A stretch of DNA of 64,000 bases from RDYJ01 sp034931405 (GTDB lineage Bacteria > Cyanobacteriota > Cyanobacteriia > Cyanobacteriales > Nostocaceae): the NCBI RefSeq assembly GCF_034931405.1, contig NZ_JAYGHA010000010.1:62001-126000 (forward strand), read 5' to 3'. The notes under the pieces were generated by a model. The model saw nothing but the letters and a program-made list of their open reading frames with translations. It was not told where the DNA came from and ran no database searches. How positions within the stretch are numbered: position 1 is the stretch's first letter; every line of letters begins with the position of its first letter. Positions 26,464-35,124 of the stretch are shown one piece after another. Made by a program: the position numbers and the translations under genes.

Positions 26464-28194
26464 CTAAAAACCTAAGTCGGCTTTGGCTAGTTCTGCGGCG
26501 GCGAAAACTTCCGCATCTGACTTATCTTCCCAAACTTGGTCGCCAATTTCCGCATAAAAAGCTGAATCATACGGACGGGTACGTACAACTACAGGCATAG
26601 GAACAGCGTGGCCTAAAATGAGGGCTTGTTGCTTAGAGTCTAATTTAGCCAAGACTGAGCGCAAAGCTCCCGCACCAGATACACCTGTAAAAATGGCATC
26701 AATATCTTTCTCATCGTTAAGCAAAGCTGTGATGCGAGTACCAATTTGGGACATAACCTCATTATCTATCCCAGAAGGGCGTTGATCAACTACCAAAAGT
26801 GTTACGAAATATTTTCTCAATTCTCTAGCTATAGTTCCAAAGATGGTACTTTGTACCACCGATGGGTCAAGAAAGCGGTGAGCTTCTTCTATTGTAATCA
26901 TTAATGGCGTTGGCCGATCTAGAGGATTTTTACTTTGCAGAAACTTATCTGCTCTTTTGACATAATGCTCATGAATACGCCTGGTGATCATATTCGTCAC
27001 CAACATATAAGAGAGCATATTTGACTGGGAACCGAATTCTATCACAACATTTTTCCCAGCTTCTAAAGATTGTAATATTTTGTTAATATAATTTTGGGGA
27101 CACACCGCTCGCATATATTTTAAACTATCTAAACGTAATAATTTCCGTTGTAAAGAAGTAATTGAACCTGGATGTCCTGGTTTATCATCGCAAAATATTT
27201 TAATATCCTCACCAGTCATATTGAACAATTGAGGAATCCAAGATTTACCTAATTCATTACATAATATATTGGCATTATCTAAGGCTGCTTCTGAAAGTCC
27301 TAGCTCTCTACCACATAGTTTAATATCTTCAACTTCAATTTGCTCATAACTAAGATACAGTTCTTGAGCATCTCGTACACCTCGGCGCTTGGTTGATTCT
27401 GGGTCAAGAGTATAAACTTCAACTTTACCGGGAAATAATTGTTTTAAACCTTTAACTGTGTTAACTTCTTTACCTTCTGCGACTGCTTCCCAGCCATATT
27501 CTGAGTGCATATCAAAAATTAAGTTAACAGCCGCATTTTTGCGAATCACACCGGCTAAAAGTAAGCGGGTCAGAAAAGATTTACCAGTCCCAGATTTGCC
27601 AAAAACGCCATTACTCCGTTCCACGAAGCGGTTCAGATCAATACAAATCGGCACATCCATATCTAAGGGTTTACCGATGGAAAAGTTTTTTCTGTGGGGG
27701 TCATCTTCCCAACCAAACACTTTACGGAAGTCATCTTCAAGAGCTTCGTAAACTTGGCTAAAGTGACTGGGTATAGTTTTTACAGGTAATAATTCCATCG
27801 TCGTGCTGGTTTGCGGTTGAAATGATGCTAAACCATTGGTAGAGGGAATAAAGGGATTGAGAGATTTACCATTGCTAGAGAAGGAAGTTTCCTGAGTTTC
27901 CGGGGTAAACATCAACATTGGTGCGAGGTTGACCATTCCATAAGTACCGCTTCCGGCTAAAACTTCTCGCAAAAATGTATCTTCCCAACTGGGAGGGTTA
28001 GCCATAATCCGCGCATTTGCTGCACCTAGAGATACATCTGTCAGCATACAGAAAAAACGCGATCGCACACCTTGTACCACCAGAAATTTACCCACCCGCA
28101 TATCTTCTACAGAAATATCCGGGTGTAATCTCACTTCTAAACCCCCGGTTAGCGAACCTTCGATGACTGAACCTAATGGTTGTCCTGAATTCAT
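26464..28194 (-). CDS. HerA-like ATPase (DUF87 type)
   Basis: The 576-residue protein opens with a small beta-barrel resembling the HAS domain (GSVIEGSLTGGLEVRLHPDI). It then has a FtsK/HerA-type ATPase with Walker A GKSGTGKS (199-206), Walker B LMITIEEAH, and a conserved VVDQRPSGIDNEVMSQIGTR segment carrying sensor and arginine-finger-like residues. HerA ATPases are hexameric DNA translocases, often paired with the NurA nuclease. No NurA gene is adjacent. The gene is flanked on both sides by heptamer repeats. Related proteins are common in cyanobacteria, with unclear function. Confidence 0.85.
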   Translation of the reverse strand: MNSGQPLGSVIEGSLTGGLEVRLHPDISVEDMRVGKFLVVQGVRSRFFCMLTDVSLGAANARIMANPPSWEDTFLREVLAGSGTYGMVNLAPMLMFTPETQETSFSSNGKSLNPFIPSTNGLASFQPQTSTTMELLPVKTIPSHFSQVYEALEDDFRKVFGWEDDPHRKNFSIGKPLDMDVPICIDLNRFVERSNGVFGKSGTGKSFLTRLLLAGVIRKNAAVNLIFDMHSEYGWEAVAEGKEVNTVKGLKQLFPGKVEVYTLDPESTKRRGVRDAQELYLSYEQIEVEDIKLCGRELGLSEAALDNANILCNELGKSWIPQLFNMTGEDIKIFCDDKPGHPGSITSLQRKLLRLDSLKYMRAVCPQNYINKILQSLEAGKNVVIEFGSQSNMLSYMLVTNMITRRIHEHYVKRADKFLQSKNPLDRPTPLMITIEEAHRFLDPSVVQSTIFGTIARELRKYFVTLLVVDQRPSGIDNEVMSQIGTRITALLNDEKDIDAIFTGVSGAGALRSVLAKLDSKQQALILGHAVPMPVVVRTRPYDSAFYAEIGDQVWEDKSDAEVFAAAELAKADLGF

Positions 28195-28197
28195 TTT

Positions 28198-28373
28198 AAA
28201 TAGGGAATAGGGAATAGGGAATAGGGGGAATAGGGAACAGGGAATAGGGAACAGGGAACAGGGAATAGGGAATAGGGAATAGCGGAATAGTTTATTTTCT
28301 ACCCAGTCACCAGTCCCCAGTCACCAGTCACCAGTCACCAGTCACCAGTCCCCAGTCCCCAGTCCCCAGTCAC
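28198..28373. repeat. two STRR blocks: (AGGGAAT)n and (CCAGTCA)n
   Basis: About twelve AGGGAAT/AGGGAAC units (28198-28288) and about ten CCAGTCA/CCAGTCC units (28303-28373) fill the whole space between the GST and HerA-like genes. The latter run into the GST stop codon. Confidence 0.92.
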
Positions 28374-29168
28374 TTAATCAATTTGAATTGAAGTAGGTGT
28401 GCTTCCAGTGGTAGGAGGTTTACCTGATAAGGGTTTTCTAAATTGGTCATAGAGGCGATCGCGCCAGGTAAAAAATGGTTCATAATCAGGATTATCCGCT
28501 AAAATAGGTAATCCTTTACCTCTGAGAGACTCTGGTAAATCCAAATAAGGACCTGGTGGGAACTTCAATAATATTGATAATCCCGCCACAGCTAAATCAG
28601 CTATAGTGGGTTCATCTCCCAACAGATAAGGACTATCTGATAATAATTCTGTGAGGATTTCTAAATCTTGTCTTAAACTTGCGATCGCAGACTTGATGAC
28701 ATCGGGACTAAACCCAACTCCCAAACCTAACACATTGAGAAAATCAGCTGGGACACCTTCAACCATACTTTTGAAAATATCTGGTGTTGAGACAGGTAAT
28801 AAAGATTTGCGGAAATTTTGATCTTGACTAATCGCAGCAAATAGAGCTTTTCTACCCTTAATACCGATAGATTCATCTGCCCAATCTTCCAATAATAAAG
28901 CCTGGGCGCGTTTTTTCCTATCCGTGGGTATCAGTGGACGATCTGGATATTCTGAGTCTAAATACTTAGCAATTTCTGTTGAATCTACAATATATCTATG
29001 TCCATCCTTTAATACTGGAACTTGTTTTTGGCCAGTCAACCGAAATAATTCTACTTGTCCGATGCCTGGTGTCACTTCAATTTTGCGATAATCTAATCCT
29101 TTGTAATCTAGGCATAGACGCACTTTTTCTGAATATTGAGATAATTCCCACTGATATAATTCCAGCAT
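28374..29168 (-). CDS. glutathione S-transferase family protein
   Basis: The N-terminal thioredoxin-like domain (LELYQWELSQYSEKVRLCLD, with Ser in the usual activating position, QVPVL with the cis-Pro, DSTEIAKYL) is followed by a helical C-terminal domain (LLGDEPTIADLAVAGLSILL), the standard GST layout. At 264 residues it is slightly longer than usual, with a Pro/Thr/Ser-rich tail. It likely conjugates or reduces electrophiles with glutathione; the substrate is unknown. ATG 29168 is supported by the family start. Confidence 0.88.
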   Translation of the reverse strand: MLELYQWELSQYSEKVRLCLDYKGLDYRKIEVTPGIGQVELFRLTGQKQVPVLKDGHRYIVDSTEIAKYLDSEYPDRPLIPTDRKKRAQALLLEDWADESIGIKGRKALFAAISQDQNFRKSLLPVSTPDIFKSMVEGVPADFLNVLGLGVGFSPDVIKSAIASLRQDLEILTELLSDSPYLLGDEPTIADLAVAGLSILLKFPPGPYLDLPESLRGKGLPILADNPDYEPFFTWRDRLYDQFRKPLSGKPPTTGSTPTSIQID

Positions 29169-29558
29169 ATTTTATTCGGTGCTAACTAACTAACTAACTT
29201 ATTTTACAATTCTATATTTAGTTTAGGTAACTTTTCTAGGAATACCAATTTTATATGAGGCTGTACAGAATGATGAAATTCATGAATTTATCTATTTCCA
29301 TCTGGATTTATCTGCGGTTAATTCTTGTTGATATCTGATACTATGCACTACATCTAAAGGCAAAGAAAAAAGATATATTAGGAACACGGCACGCTACACT
29401 CATACATCTTATTTGATGATTGCCATATCTCCAAAAACATGGCTAAAAAATTGCATTAGTTTGGTGCTAAATCCTGCTGATGAGAATTCAGATTAATAAA
29501 TATGCAAAGGTTTATCTTAGAGTGTTTGAAAAATCTAAATTCATACTCTCTGGGCGAT
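29169..29558. other. intergenic region, no gene seen
   Basis: A short (ACTA)n-like run lies at 29183-29200. Otherwise the region is AT-rich without coding signal or recognised regulatory site. Confidence 0.4.
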
Positions 29559-29733
29559 TATAAAGATGCCTCCGGCACGCTTCGCGAACGCGGCTACACA
29601 GACAGAACCCACCTTCGTGGGTTCAGAAGCCTTGATTTTTCATTAGTCCACGTATCCCTTACCGGACCGAAGGAATAGGTGGACTTCGCTTGTGTAGTAG
29701 CGTTCGCGAAGCGTGCCGGAGGCATCTTTATAT
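29559..29733. mobile_element. 175-bp foldback element with ~40-bp inverted repeats
   Basis: TAAAGATGCCTCCGGCACGC followed by TTCGCGAACGC at the left is mirrored by GCGTTCGCGAAGCGTGCCGG followed by AGGCATCTTTA at the right. Between them are two further hairpins (GAACCCACCTTCGTGGGTTC and a GTCCAC...GTGGAC stem). It encodes nothing. The structure is that of a MITE or large palindromic repeat. Confidence 0.8.
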
Positions 29734-29868
29734 TTGCCGAAAACTTTTCAAACATCCTCTTAATAGCATTGCCTAATTTTTGGACAAAATAGGAATCCCT
29801 GTCCCAGTTAGATTTTAGTTTAGCGAAATGTTATAAGTTTTTATGTAGCTTGTAAAAATTAAAGACAA

Positions 29869-30594
29869 ATGAAATTTATGAAGGCTAATTACGGCAAATT
29901 ATTGACCAACATCGCTGGGATACTGGGAGTCACTGGGGCTAGTCTCCTGATTACTTTACCATCAAGAGCAGAAGCAGTCCAAAATCATGATACCAATATT
30001 CAAAGTAAAACACAGATAGCCCAGTCCAGCGGCGGTGGAATACTCAACCCGAAACCAAGTATTTTCAACGAACCTCCCTACAATGGTCGGATGAAGACCC
30101 CACCAACCATGAACCGACCGGAAACTCAAACACCTGTAATTACTGACCCCAGTCAACAACCAGACCAGTCCACAGAAACCAAGAACGTGATCGAAGTAGC
30201 GGAATCAGCAGGTTCTTTCAAAACCCTGATCAAAGCCTTGGAAGCGGGTGGACTAACTGAAGTTTTACAAAGATCGGGACCATTTACTATATTTGCTCCC
30301 ACAGATGAAGCGTTTGCCAAACTACCACAAGACGCAGTGCAGGATTTGTTAAAGCCAGAAAATAAAGCAATACTGGTGAAAATTCTCACATATCATGTTG
30401 TGCCGGGGAAAGTCCTTTCCAGCGATTTAAAATCTGGTTCAGTTACTAGCCTACAAGGCGACTCAATTAAAGTTAAAGTCGATCCTTCTACAGGGGTATC
30501 TGTGAATGATGCTAAGGTCACTCAGGCAGATATTCCAGCCAGCAACGGTGTAATTCATGTAATTGATAATTTGATTTTGCCACCTAGCTTGTAG
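29869..30594 (+). CDS. fasciclin (FAS1) domain secreted protein
   Basis: The product has a signal peptide (NIAGILGVTGASLLITLPSR, cleavage after AEA), a Pro/Gln/Thr-rich linker (residues 35-105) and one FAS1 domain (about 105-240). The domain shows both conserved blocks: FTIFAPTDEAFAKLP (H1) and GVIHVIDNLILPP (H2). FAS1 domains mediate adhesion in extracellular proteins. ATG 29869 is used; ATG 29878 is equally possible. It is followed by a strong terminator, so it is monocistronic. Confidence 0.92.
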   Translation: MKFMKANYGKLLTNIAGILGVTGASLLITLPSRAEAVQNHDTNIQSKTQIAQSSGGGILNPKPSIFNEPPYNGRMKTPPTMNRPETQTPVITDPSQQPDQSTETKNVIEVAESAGSFKTLIKALEAGGLTEVLQRSGPFTIFAPTDEAFAKLPQDAVQDLLKPENKAILVKILTYHVVPGKVLSSDLKSGSVTSLQGDSIKVKVDPSTGVSVNDAKVTQADIPASNGVIHVIDNLILPPSL

Positions 30595-30597
30595 AAT

Positions 30598-30632
30598 AAA
30601 CCCCTTGCAGATAAATTTTGCAAGGGGTTTTA
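30598..30632 (+). terminator. intrinsic terminator of fasciclin gene
   Basis: AAACCCCTTGCA and TGCAAGGGGTTTT form a perfect stem followed by a T-rich stretch, starting 3 bp after the stop codon. The A-rich left arm could also serve the convergent gene. Confidence 0.9.
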
Positions 30633-30703
30633 TCACCTAAAAAATAGAAACATTACCTAAAACGTCTCTATAATATGGTTTTTTCCATGCTATCCGCTGT
30701 CAA

Positions 30704-31255
30704 TTAGCGTGATTTAGCACTGGTCTTGCCGTCACCAGACTTTGTTTCTTGAAGTAATTGAGGCATTAAATCCTCCAGCTTTTGCGCTGTTTGTTCTTCT
30801 TGCTGCAAGTTTTGCTGTAATAACTGCACAACTTGGTTTTGTCCCATCTGTTCAGCGCCTTTAATCAAGCAGCGATAACAGGCAATTTCCAAATGTTCGA
30901 CTGCTAACTGTCCACCGGCTATTCCCTGTTCCAGAATTTTCTGACTCTCAGCAGTCAGAAGCATGAATTTTTGACCGTCACTAATTACACCAGCAGCAGC
31001 ATCACAAGTAACTCGTTGTGGTTGTTGTCCCAAAGTGCTGAAAACCTGCTCTAGATTTCTAATTTGCTGCTCGGTTTCACGAATGTGAGTCTCAATTAAA
31101 GACTTTAATTGGTTGTTTTGACAACATTGAAGCATCATCTGCTGTGCTTCTAAAAAGCGATTTTCAGCATCGTACATTACACCAACTTCGTAGATGAACT
31201 TATCTTGTGAGCTAGTGATTTTTTTAACGCTAGGACGTTCGCTGAGTTGAACCAT
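30704..31255 (-). CDS. ferritin-like DUF892 (YciE/YciF-type) protein
   Basis: A 183-residue all-helical protein matching the DUF892 ferritin-like pattern: YEVGVMYDAENRFLEAQQMM opens the first helix, with later HIRETEQQIRNLEQVF and AVEHLEIACYRCLI helices supplying Glu/His residues. The family is stress-induced, of unproven catalytic role, and may bind a di-metal centre. ATG 31255 is preferred because GGAG lies upstream at suitable spacing; the 27 extra codons up to 31336 are basic and atypical. Confidence 0.82.
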   Translation of the reverse strand: MVQLSERPSVKKITSSQDKFIYEVGVMYDAENRFLEAQQMMLQCCQNNQLKSLIETHIRETEQQIRNLEQVFSTLGQQPQRVTCDAAAGVISDGQKFMLLTAESQKILEQGIAGGQLAVEHLEIACYRCLIKGAEQMGQNQVVQLLQQNLQQEEQTAQKLEDLMPQLLQETKSGDGKTSAKSR

Positions 31256-31457
31256 TGTTATTCTCCTGAAGTTTTGACGCTGTAACAAACAGTCATACCT
31301 ATTAACCCTACGTCCAGCCTTCAGTCTTCTCTTCATACCTGAGACACAGTTTCAATCCTACATCTGACAGCTATTTGTGTGGAGCAAAATGAGACTTGGG
31401 GTAGATATGGTTGATTAAGTTAAAGTAAAGATAAGTAAAGAAAGTGCTGTAAACTAA

Positions 31458-32138
31458 ATGACTGCTCCCAGCTTAGAGATAATTTCTACTCAGTTAGAAA
31501 GTCCAGATTTGCGCGATCGCATGGTAGCCCTTGCTAACCTGCGTCATATATCCCCAGAAGAAGCTGTACCTTTGATCAAAAAGGTCTTAGATGATGAATC
31601 TCTGCAACTCCGCTCAATGGCAGTATTTGCTCTAGGTATCAAGCAAACCCCAGAATGTTATCCTATCCTGGTGCGAATTTTGGAAACTGACCCTGATTAC
31701 GGTATCCGTGCTGATGCTGCCGGTGCTTTAGGATATTTAGGTGATAACAGAGCAGTTGAGCCTCTATCACGGGCATTTTATGAAGATACAGATTGGTTAG
31801 TTAGATTTAGTGCGGCTGTTTCGTTAGGTAATATTAAAGACTCTCGCGCCTACAATATTCTGATTCAGGCATTGGATAGTAAAGAAGTAGTGATCCAACA
31901 AGCTGCTATTTCGGCTTTAGGAGAAATTAAATCCATTGAATCTGTAGATCATATTCTTCGCTTTGCTCAAGCCGAAGATTGGTTAGTGCGGCAGCGTCTA
32001 GCAGAAGCTTTAGGTAATCTCCCTACTCCCAAAAGCGTCTCAGCTTTGAAATACCTAGAAAAAGACAGTCATTCCCACGTTGCTGAAGCTGCAACGATTT
32101 CTCTCAAAAGACTAGAAGAAATAGAAAATCAAGTTTAA
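31458..32138 (+). CDS. HEAT-repeat protein, NblB-like
   Basis: The 226 residues consist of about six HEAT-like repeats (ALANLRHISPEEAVPLI, ADAAGALGYLGDNRAVEPLS, FSAAVSLGNIKDSRAYNILI, QAAISALGEIKSIESVDHIL, RLAEALGNLPTPKSVSAL). Such PBS-lyase-type repeats occur in bilin lyases of the E/F class and in NblB, which binds bilins during phycobilisome breakdown. A CpcS-type bilin lyase gene follows 69 bp downstream on the same strand, which supports a phycobiliprotein role. NblB identity is inferred from size and context. Confidence 0.75.
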   Translation: MTAPSLEIISTQLESPDLRDRMVALANLRHISPEEAVPLIKKVLDDESLQLRSMAVFALGIKQTPECYPILVRILETDPDYGIRADAAGALGYLGDNRAVEPLSRAFYEDTDWLVRFSAAVSLGNIKDSRAYNILIQALDSKEVVIQQAAISALGEIKSIESVDHILRFAQAEDWLVRQRLAEALGNLPTPKSVSALKYLEKDSHSHVAEAATISLKRLEEIENQV

Positions 32139-32207
32139 GTTAACGCTTCCTGCTACCTTTTAATAATAAAAGTGGATTTTGTATTTTGCTCCAGGATAGT
32201 TTGATTC

Positions 32208-32762
32208 ATGAATATTGAAGAATTTTTTGAGTTAAGTGCTGGGAAATGGTTTTCTCACCGGACAAGTCACCATTTAGCCTTTAAGCAAGCCGAAGATGGT
32301 AAATCAGATATCGTGATTGAGTCGCTGGCCGCAGATCACCCAGAGGTGATCAAACTGTGTGAACAGTATGAAATCCATCCTAGTACAGCTTCCTGTGGTG
32401 CGAGAGTTACCTGGAAGGGAACAATGGAATGGGACGAGGAAAAACACGAAGGTTCTACGGTTTTAGTTACTGTACCGGATGCAGATAAACCCGGTGAAGG
32501 TAAGTTACTACGAGAAATGGGTTATGCAGAAAAAGCACCCGTAGCAGGAACTTACAAAATAGGTGAAGATGGCGCTTTAACTCTGATTACTGAGTATGAA
32601 ACCATGTGGTCTGAGGAAAGACTATGGTTTGCTAGTCCTAACTTGCGGATGCGGGTAAGTGTCCTCAAGCGTTTTGGCGGCTTTAGCATGGCTTCTTTCA
32701 CTTCCGAGATTCGCATGGGTGCTACTGAAGCATCTAATAAAGTTAATGCTCCCGCAGGTTAA
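32208..32762 (+). CDS. cpcS: phycobiliprotein bilin lyase, CpcS/CpeS family
   Basis: CpcS-type lyases attach phycocyanobilin to the Cys-84 position of phycobiliprotein subunits. The 184-residue length and the lipocalin-like beta-rich sequence match: IEEFFELSAGKWFSHRTSHH at the start, TWKGTMEWD, ETMWSEERLWFASPNLRMRV and FGGFSMASFTSEIRMG. It lies just downstream of the NblB-like HEAT gene, an arrangement I believe also occurs in Nostoc sp. PCC 7120. Subclass (S-I, S-III, U) was not determined, though the organisation favours the Nostoc near-universal S-type. Confidence 0.88.
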   Translation: MNIEEFFELSAGKWFSHRTSHHLAFKQAEDGKSDIVIESLAADHPEVIKLCEQYEIHPSTASCGARVTWKGTMEWDEEKHEGSTVLVTVPDADKPGEGKLLREMGYAEKAPVAGTYKIGEDGALTLITEYETMWSEERLWFASPNLRMRVSVLKRFGGFSMASFTSEIRMGATEASNKVNAPAG

Positions 32763-32782
32763 CACTTTTTTAATTGGGCAAG

Positions 32783-32809
32783 TAGGGGTTTAGCAATGCT
32801 AAATCCTTA
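32783..32809 (+). terminator. dispersed TTTAGCAATGCTAAA-type hairpin after cpcS
   Basis: TAGGGGTTTAGC / GCTAAATCCTTA forms a stem 20 bp after the cpcS stop, without a clear T-run. It belongs to the same family as 4885-4913 and 5763-5794. Confidence 0.5.
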
Positions 32810-32839
32810 GCTTACCTATACTCACTGTGCAATTCCTGA

Positions 32840-33358
32840 TCATCTTCTTCCTAACTTCCAATCTTCACCACCGGGTAACTGAATTAAATAATTATCAATA
32901 ACAGCCGCTAATTCCTTAACTGAATAATTATAAATCAACTCTAATAAAACCTGAGTTTGATTAATTATCTGTTCCTTATCTACCATTTCCGCCAGTTGAA
33001 ATGGACTATAAACACCGTTTAAGACTTCCACACTTGCATCACGAATCGCACCTTCTATTTCTTCTTCAAAATAACTACTCCATTCATCTAGATTGATATA
33101 ATAGGATTTTTTATTTTCCTTGAGGTTGAGTTTTTTAATTTCTATCAATGAATTACGAATAGAAGCACTCCAAGAATTTGTTAATCTTTTCTCTATCTGA
33201 TTTTTAATCAAATGAATCAACAAAATTCTGATAAAAGCTTGAATGTTTCTAATAATAGCCTGTTTACTCATCCCCTCTAACTCATCTACTATAGCCAAAG
33301 CATCGCTATAACGCTGTTCTAAAATACAATTTCTCAGGTCTATTAATTCCTGTGTCAT
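32840..33358 (-). CDS. DUF29 family protein
   Basis: This 172-residue protein has the DUF29 hallmark IRILLIHLIKNQIEKRLTNSW followed by ASIRNSLIEI and a helical tail. DUF29 proteins are abundant and often multi-copy in cyanobacteria and have no known function. AGGAGG lies 12 bp before ATG 33358. Another, more canonical DUF29 protein lies at 52772-53209. Confidence 0.75.
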   Translation of the reverse strand: MTQELIDLRNCILEQRYSDALAIVDELEGMSKQAIIRNIQAFIRILLIHLIKNQIEKRLTNSWSASIRNSLIEIKKLNLKENKKSYYINLDEWSSYFEEEIEGAIRDASVEVLNGVYSPFQLAEMVDKEQIINQTQVLLELIYNYSVKELAAVIDNYLIQLPGGEDWKLGRR

Positions 33359-33463
33359 TGAGCTTTTATCCTCCTAGAATTTGCATTTAAGAAAATTTAT
33401 TTCTTGCTGTGAGCATCAAAGTAGATGAGAATCAAACATCAAGCTACTTATCAAGCTGTTTCT

Positions 33464-33484
33464 GTCACCTGTCACCTGTCACCT
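33464..33484. repeat. STRR (TGTCACC)n
   Basis: Three tandem TGTCACC units end at the stop codon of the site-2 protease gene. The same unit appears at 42414-42433. Confidence 0.75.
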
Positions 33485-33485
33485 T

Positions 33486-34967
33486 TTAAATTTGCAATAC
33501 ACGAGCTAAAACTTCAGGAAGTGGCAGGACAATTAACAATAACAAAGCTATTGCTAGTAAACCTAAAATATCCCGTTTGTTGTCTAGTTCTGTAACATCA
33601 TTTAGTGCGGGTTCATCAATTAAAGGAATAAATAATAACAGAATTGCCCACAATAAAAATTCCTGCCGCACAAAGGAAAGTATGAGTAATAACAAACGGG
33701 AAATTTGACCGATAGCAACAGCAGTGCGTTGTCCAAACATAGCATGGACAATATGACCCCCATCTAATTGTCCTACTGGCATTAAATTCAATGCTGTGAC
33801 AATTAGACCTAAAAACCCAGCTACTGCAATAGGATGTAAATCTAAAGCAGATTTAGCAGTTAGTTCACTACCCAAGGCTAATTTTGAGAGTAAAGCTAAT
33901 AAAATAGAATATTTGGGATTAAGAGCATTGGGATTTAACAGTCCTGTTTTTTCGCTTAATGGTACTACTTCCGAATGAGCTAAACCCCAAAGAAGCAAGG
34001 GTAAAGTGGCAATAAAACCGGCAATTGGTCCAGCTATACTGACATCAAATAAAGCTTTGCGGTTAGGAATTGGACTTCGCATTTGAATAAATGCACCAAA
34101 AGTTCCTAAGAAAAAAGGTACAGGGATAAAATAAGGTAGAGTTGAGCGAATTTTATGAAATCGCGCTGTAAAATAGTGACCAAGTTCATGAATACCCAAA
34201 ATCGTGATTAACCCAAAAGCGTAGGGTAAACCGTTGGTGAGTAGAGTTAGGTCAGATTTGAGTTTCGTTAATTCAATTCCCGCAATTTGCGAACCCATTA
34301 AGGTGGTTGTGACTAAAGTCAGTAACAACAATGTCAGTGCTGTTGCTGCTTGAGTTAAATTGTCCAGACTGCGTTTTGTATTTTGTTTAGCAGCTTGTGT
34401 GTTGGGAACAAGGACAAAGAAGGGTTTACCATCCATACCTTCTTGGAAGATTAACAGAAAGCGATCGCCAAATTGCCCTTCAATATTTGCTTTAATCTGT
34501 TGGTAAGCTTGATTGGCTTTAGTTCGCAATTGACCACGACAAACCACCGCTTGGGGTCGGTACTCAATGTTTTGAATGTAGTATACAGACCAAGGGAAAC
34601 AATTTCGCAGATTAGTTTCTTCTGCTGGCTCAATAGGACGCACTGGTAATGGTTCTGTTGTAGTAGAATTATTTGTCGATTGTAATGCTGTAGCTTGGGT
34701 TTGACTCTGGGTATTTTCTGGAACTCGATGCCCGGAAAGAAACAGAATCCAGTATAACAGCAGACTGAGAATCAAAGGCCAAATAATCAACCCTGGCGGA
34801 GGTGATTTTTCTGCACCATAGATTAGCGTCCAACTGGTCAATATAAATGCTGGTGTCATTAATACTAGCCACAACAACCACACTGGTGTGCGGGTGATAT
34901 GAGCAACGCTGCGCTGCACTATCAGATAAGTAGCTAGTCCCAGTAAGAGTAGAAACCAAAATGTCAT
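33486..34967 (-). CDS. site-2 protease family intramembrane metalloprotease (EGY-like)
   Basis: The 493-residue membrane protein has N-terminal membrane segments, a soluble domain (about 110-200), then a multi-pass M50 core with the zinc motif HELGH (260-264) and the second metal-binding motif PVGQLDGGH (near 400). This architecture resembles chloroplast EGY1 and its cyanobacterial homologues, which cleave membrane-anchored substrates such as anti-sigma factors. No substrate is apparent nearby. The upstream region is heptamer-like repeat with no clear ribosome site. Confidence 0.88.
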   Translation of the reverse strand: MTFWFLLLLGLATYLIVQRSVAHITRTPVWLLWLVLMTPAFILTSWTLIYGAEKSPPPGLIIWPLILSLLLYWILFLSGHRVPENTQSQTQATALQSTNNSTTTEPLPVRPIEPAEETNLRNCFPWSVYYIQNIEYRPQAVVCRGQLRTKANQAYQQIKANIEGQFGDRFLLIFQEGMDGKPFFVLVPNTQAAKQNTKRSLDNLTQAATALTLLLLTLVTTTLMGSQIAGIELTKLKSDLTLLTNGLPYAFGLITILGIHELGHYFTARFHKIRSTLPYFIPVPFFLGTFGAFIQMRSPIPNRKALFDVSIAGPIAGFIATLPLLLWGLAHSEVVPLSEKTGLLNPNALNPKYSILLALLSKLALGSELTAKSALDLHPIAVAGFLGLIVTALNLMPVGQLDGGHIVHAMFGQRTAVAIGQISRLLLLILSFVRQEFLLWAILLLFIPLIDEPALNDVTELDNKRDILGLLAIALLLLIVLPLPEVLARVLQI

Positions 34968-34971
34968 GTTA

Positions 34972-35035
34972 TTTCAGGAGTTCAGGAGTTTAAGAAGTCA
35001 AGAGTTTAAGGAGTTTAAGAAGTTTAAGAAGTCAG
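34972..35035. repeat. degenerate STRR (GGAGTTT/AGAAGTT)n
   Basis: Imperfect heptamers of TTCAGGAG, GAGTTTAA and GAAGTTTAA type precede the site-2 protease gene and fill most of the divergent intergenic region. Confidence 0.65.
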
Positions 35036-35124
35036 AATGTTTGCTAAATCTGTAGATTATTAAATATAGATAGGATTGACGCAAAAAAATCTATTTATTT
35101 GCTTATTTATCGGTTATTTAATTT

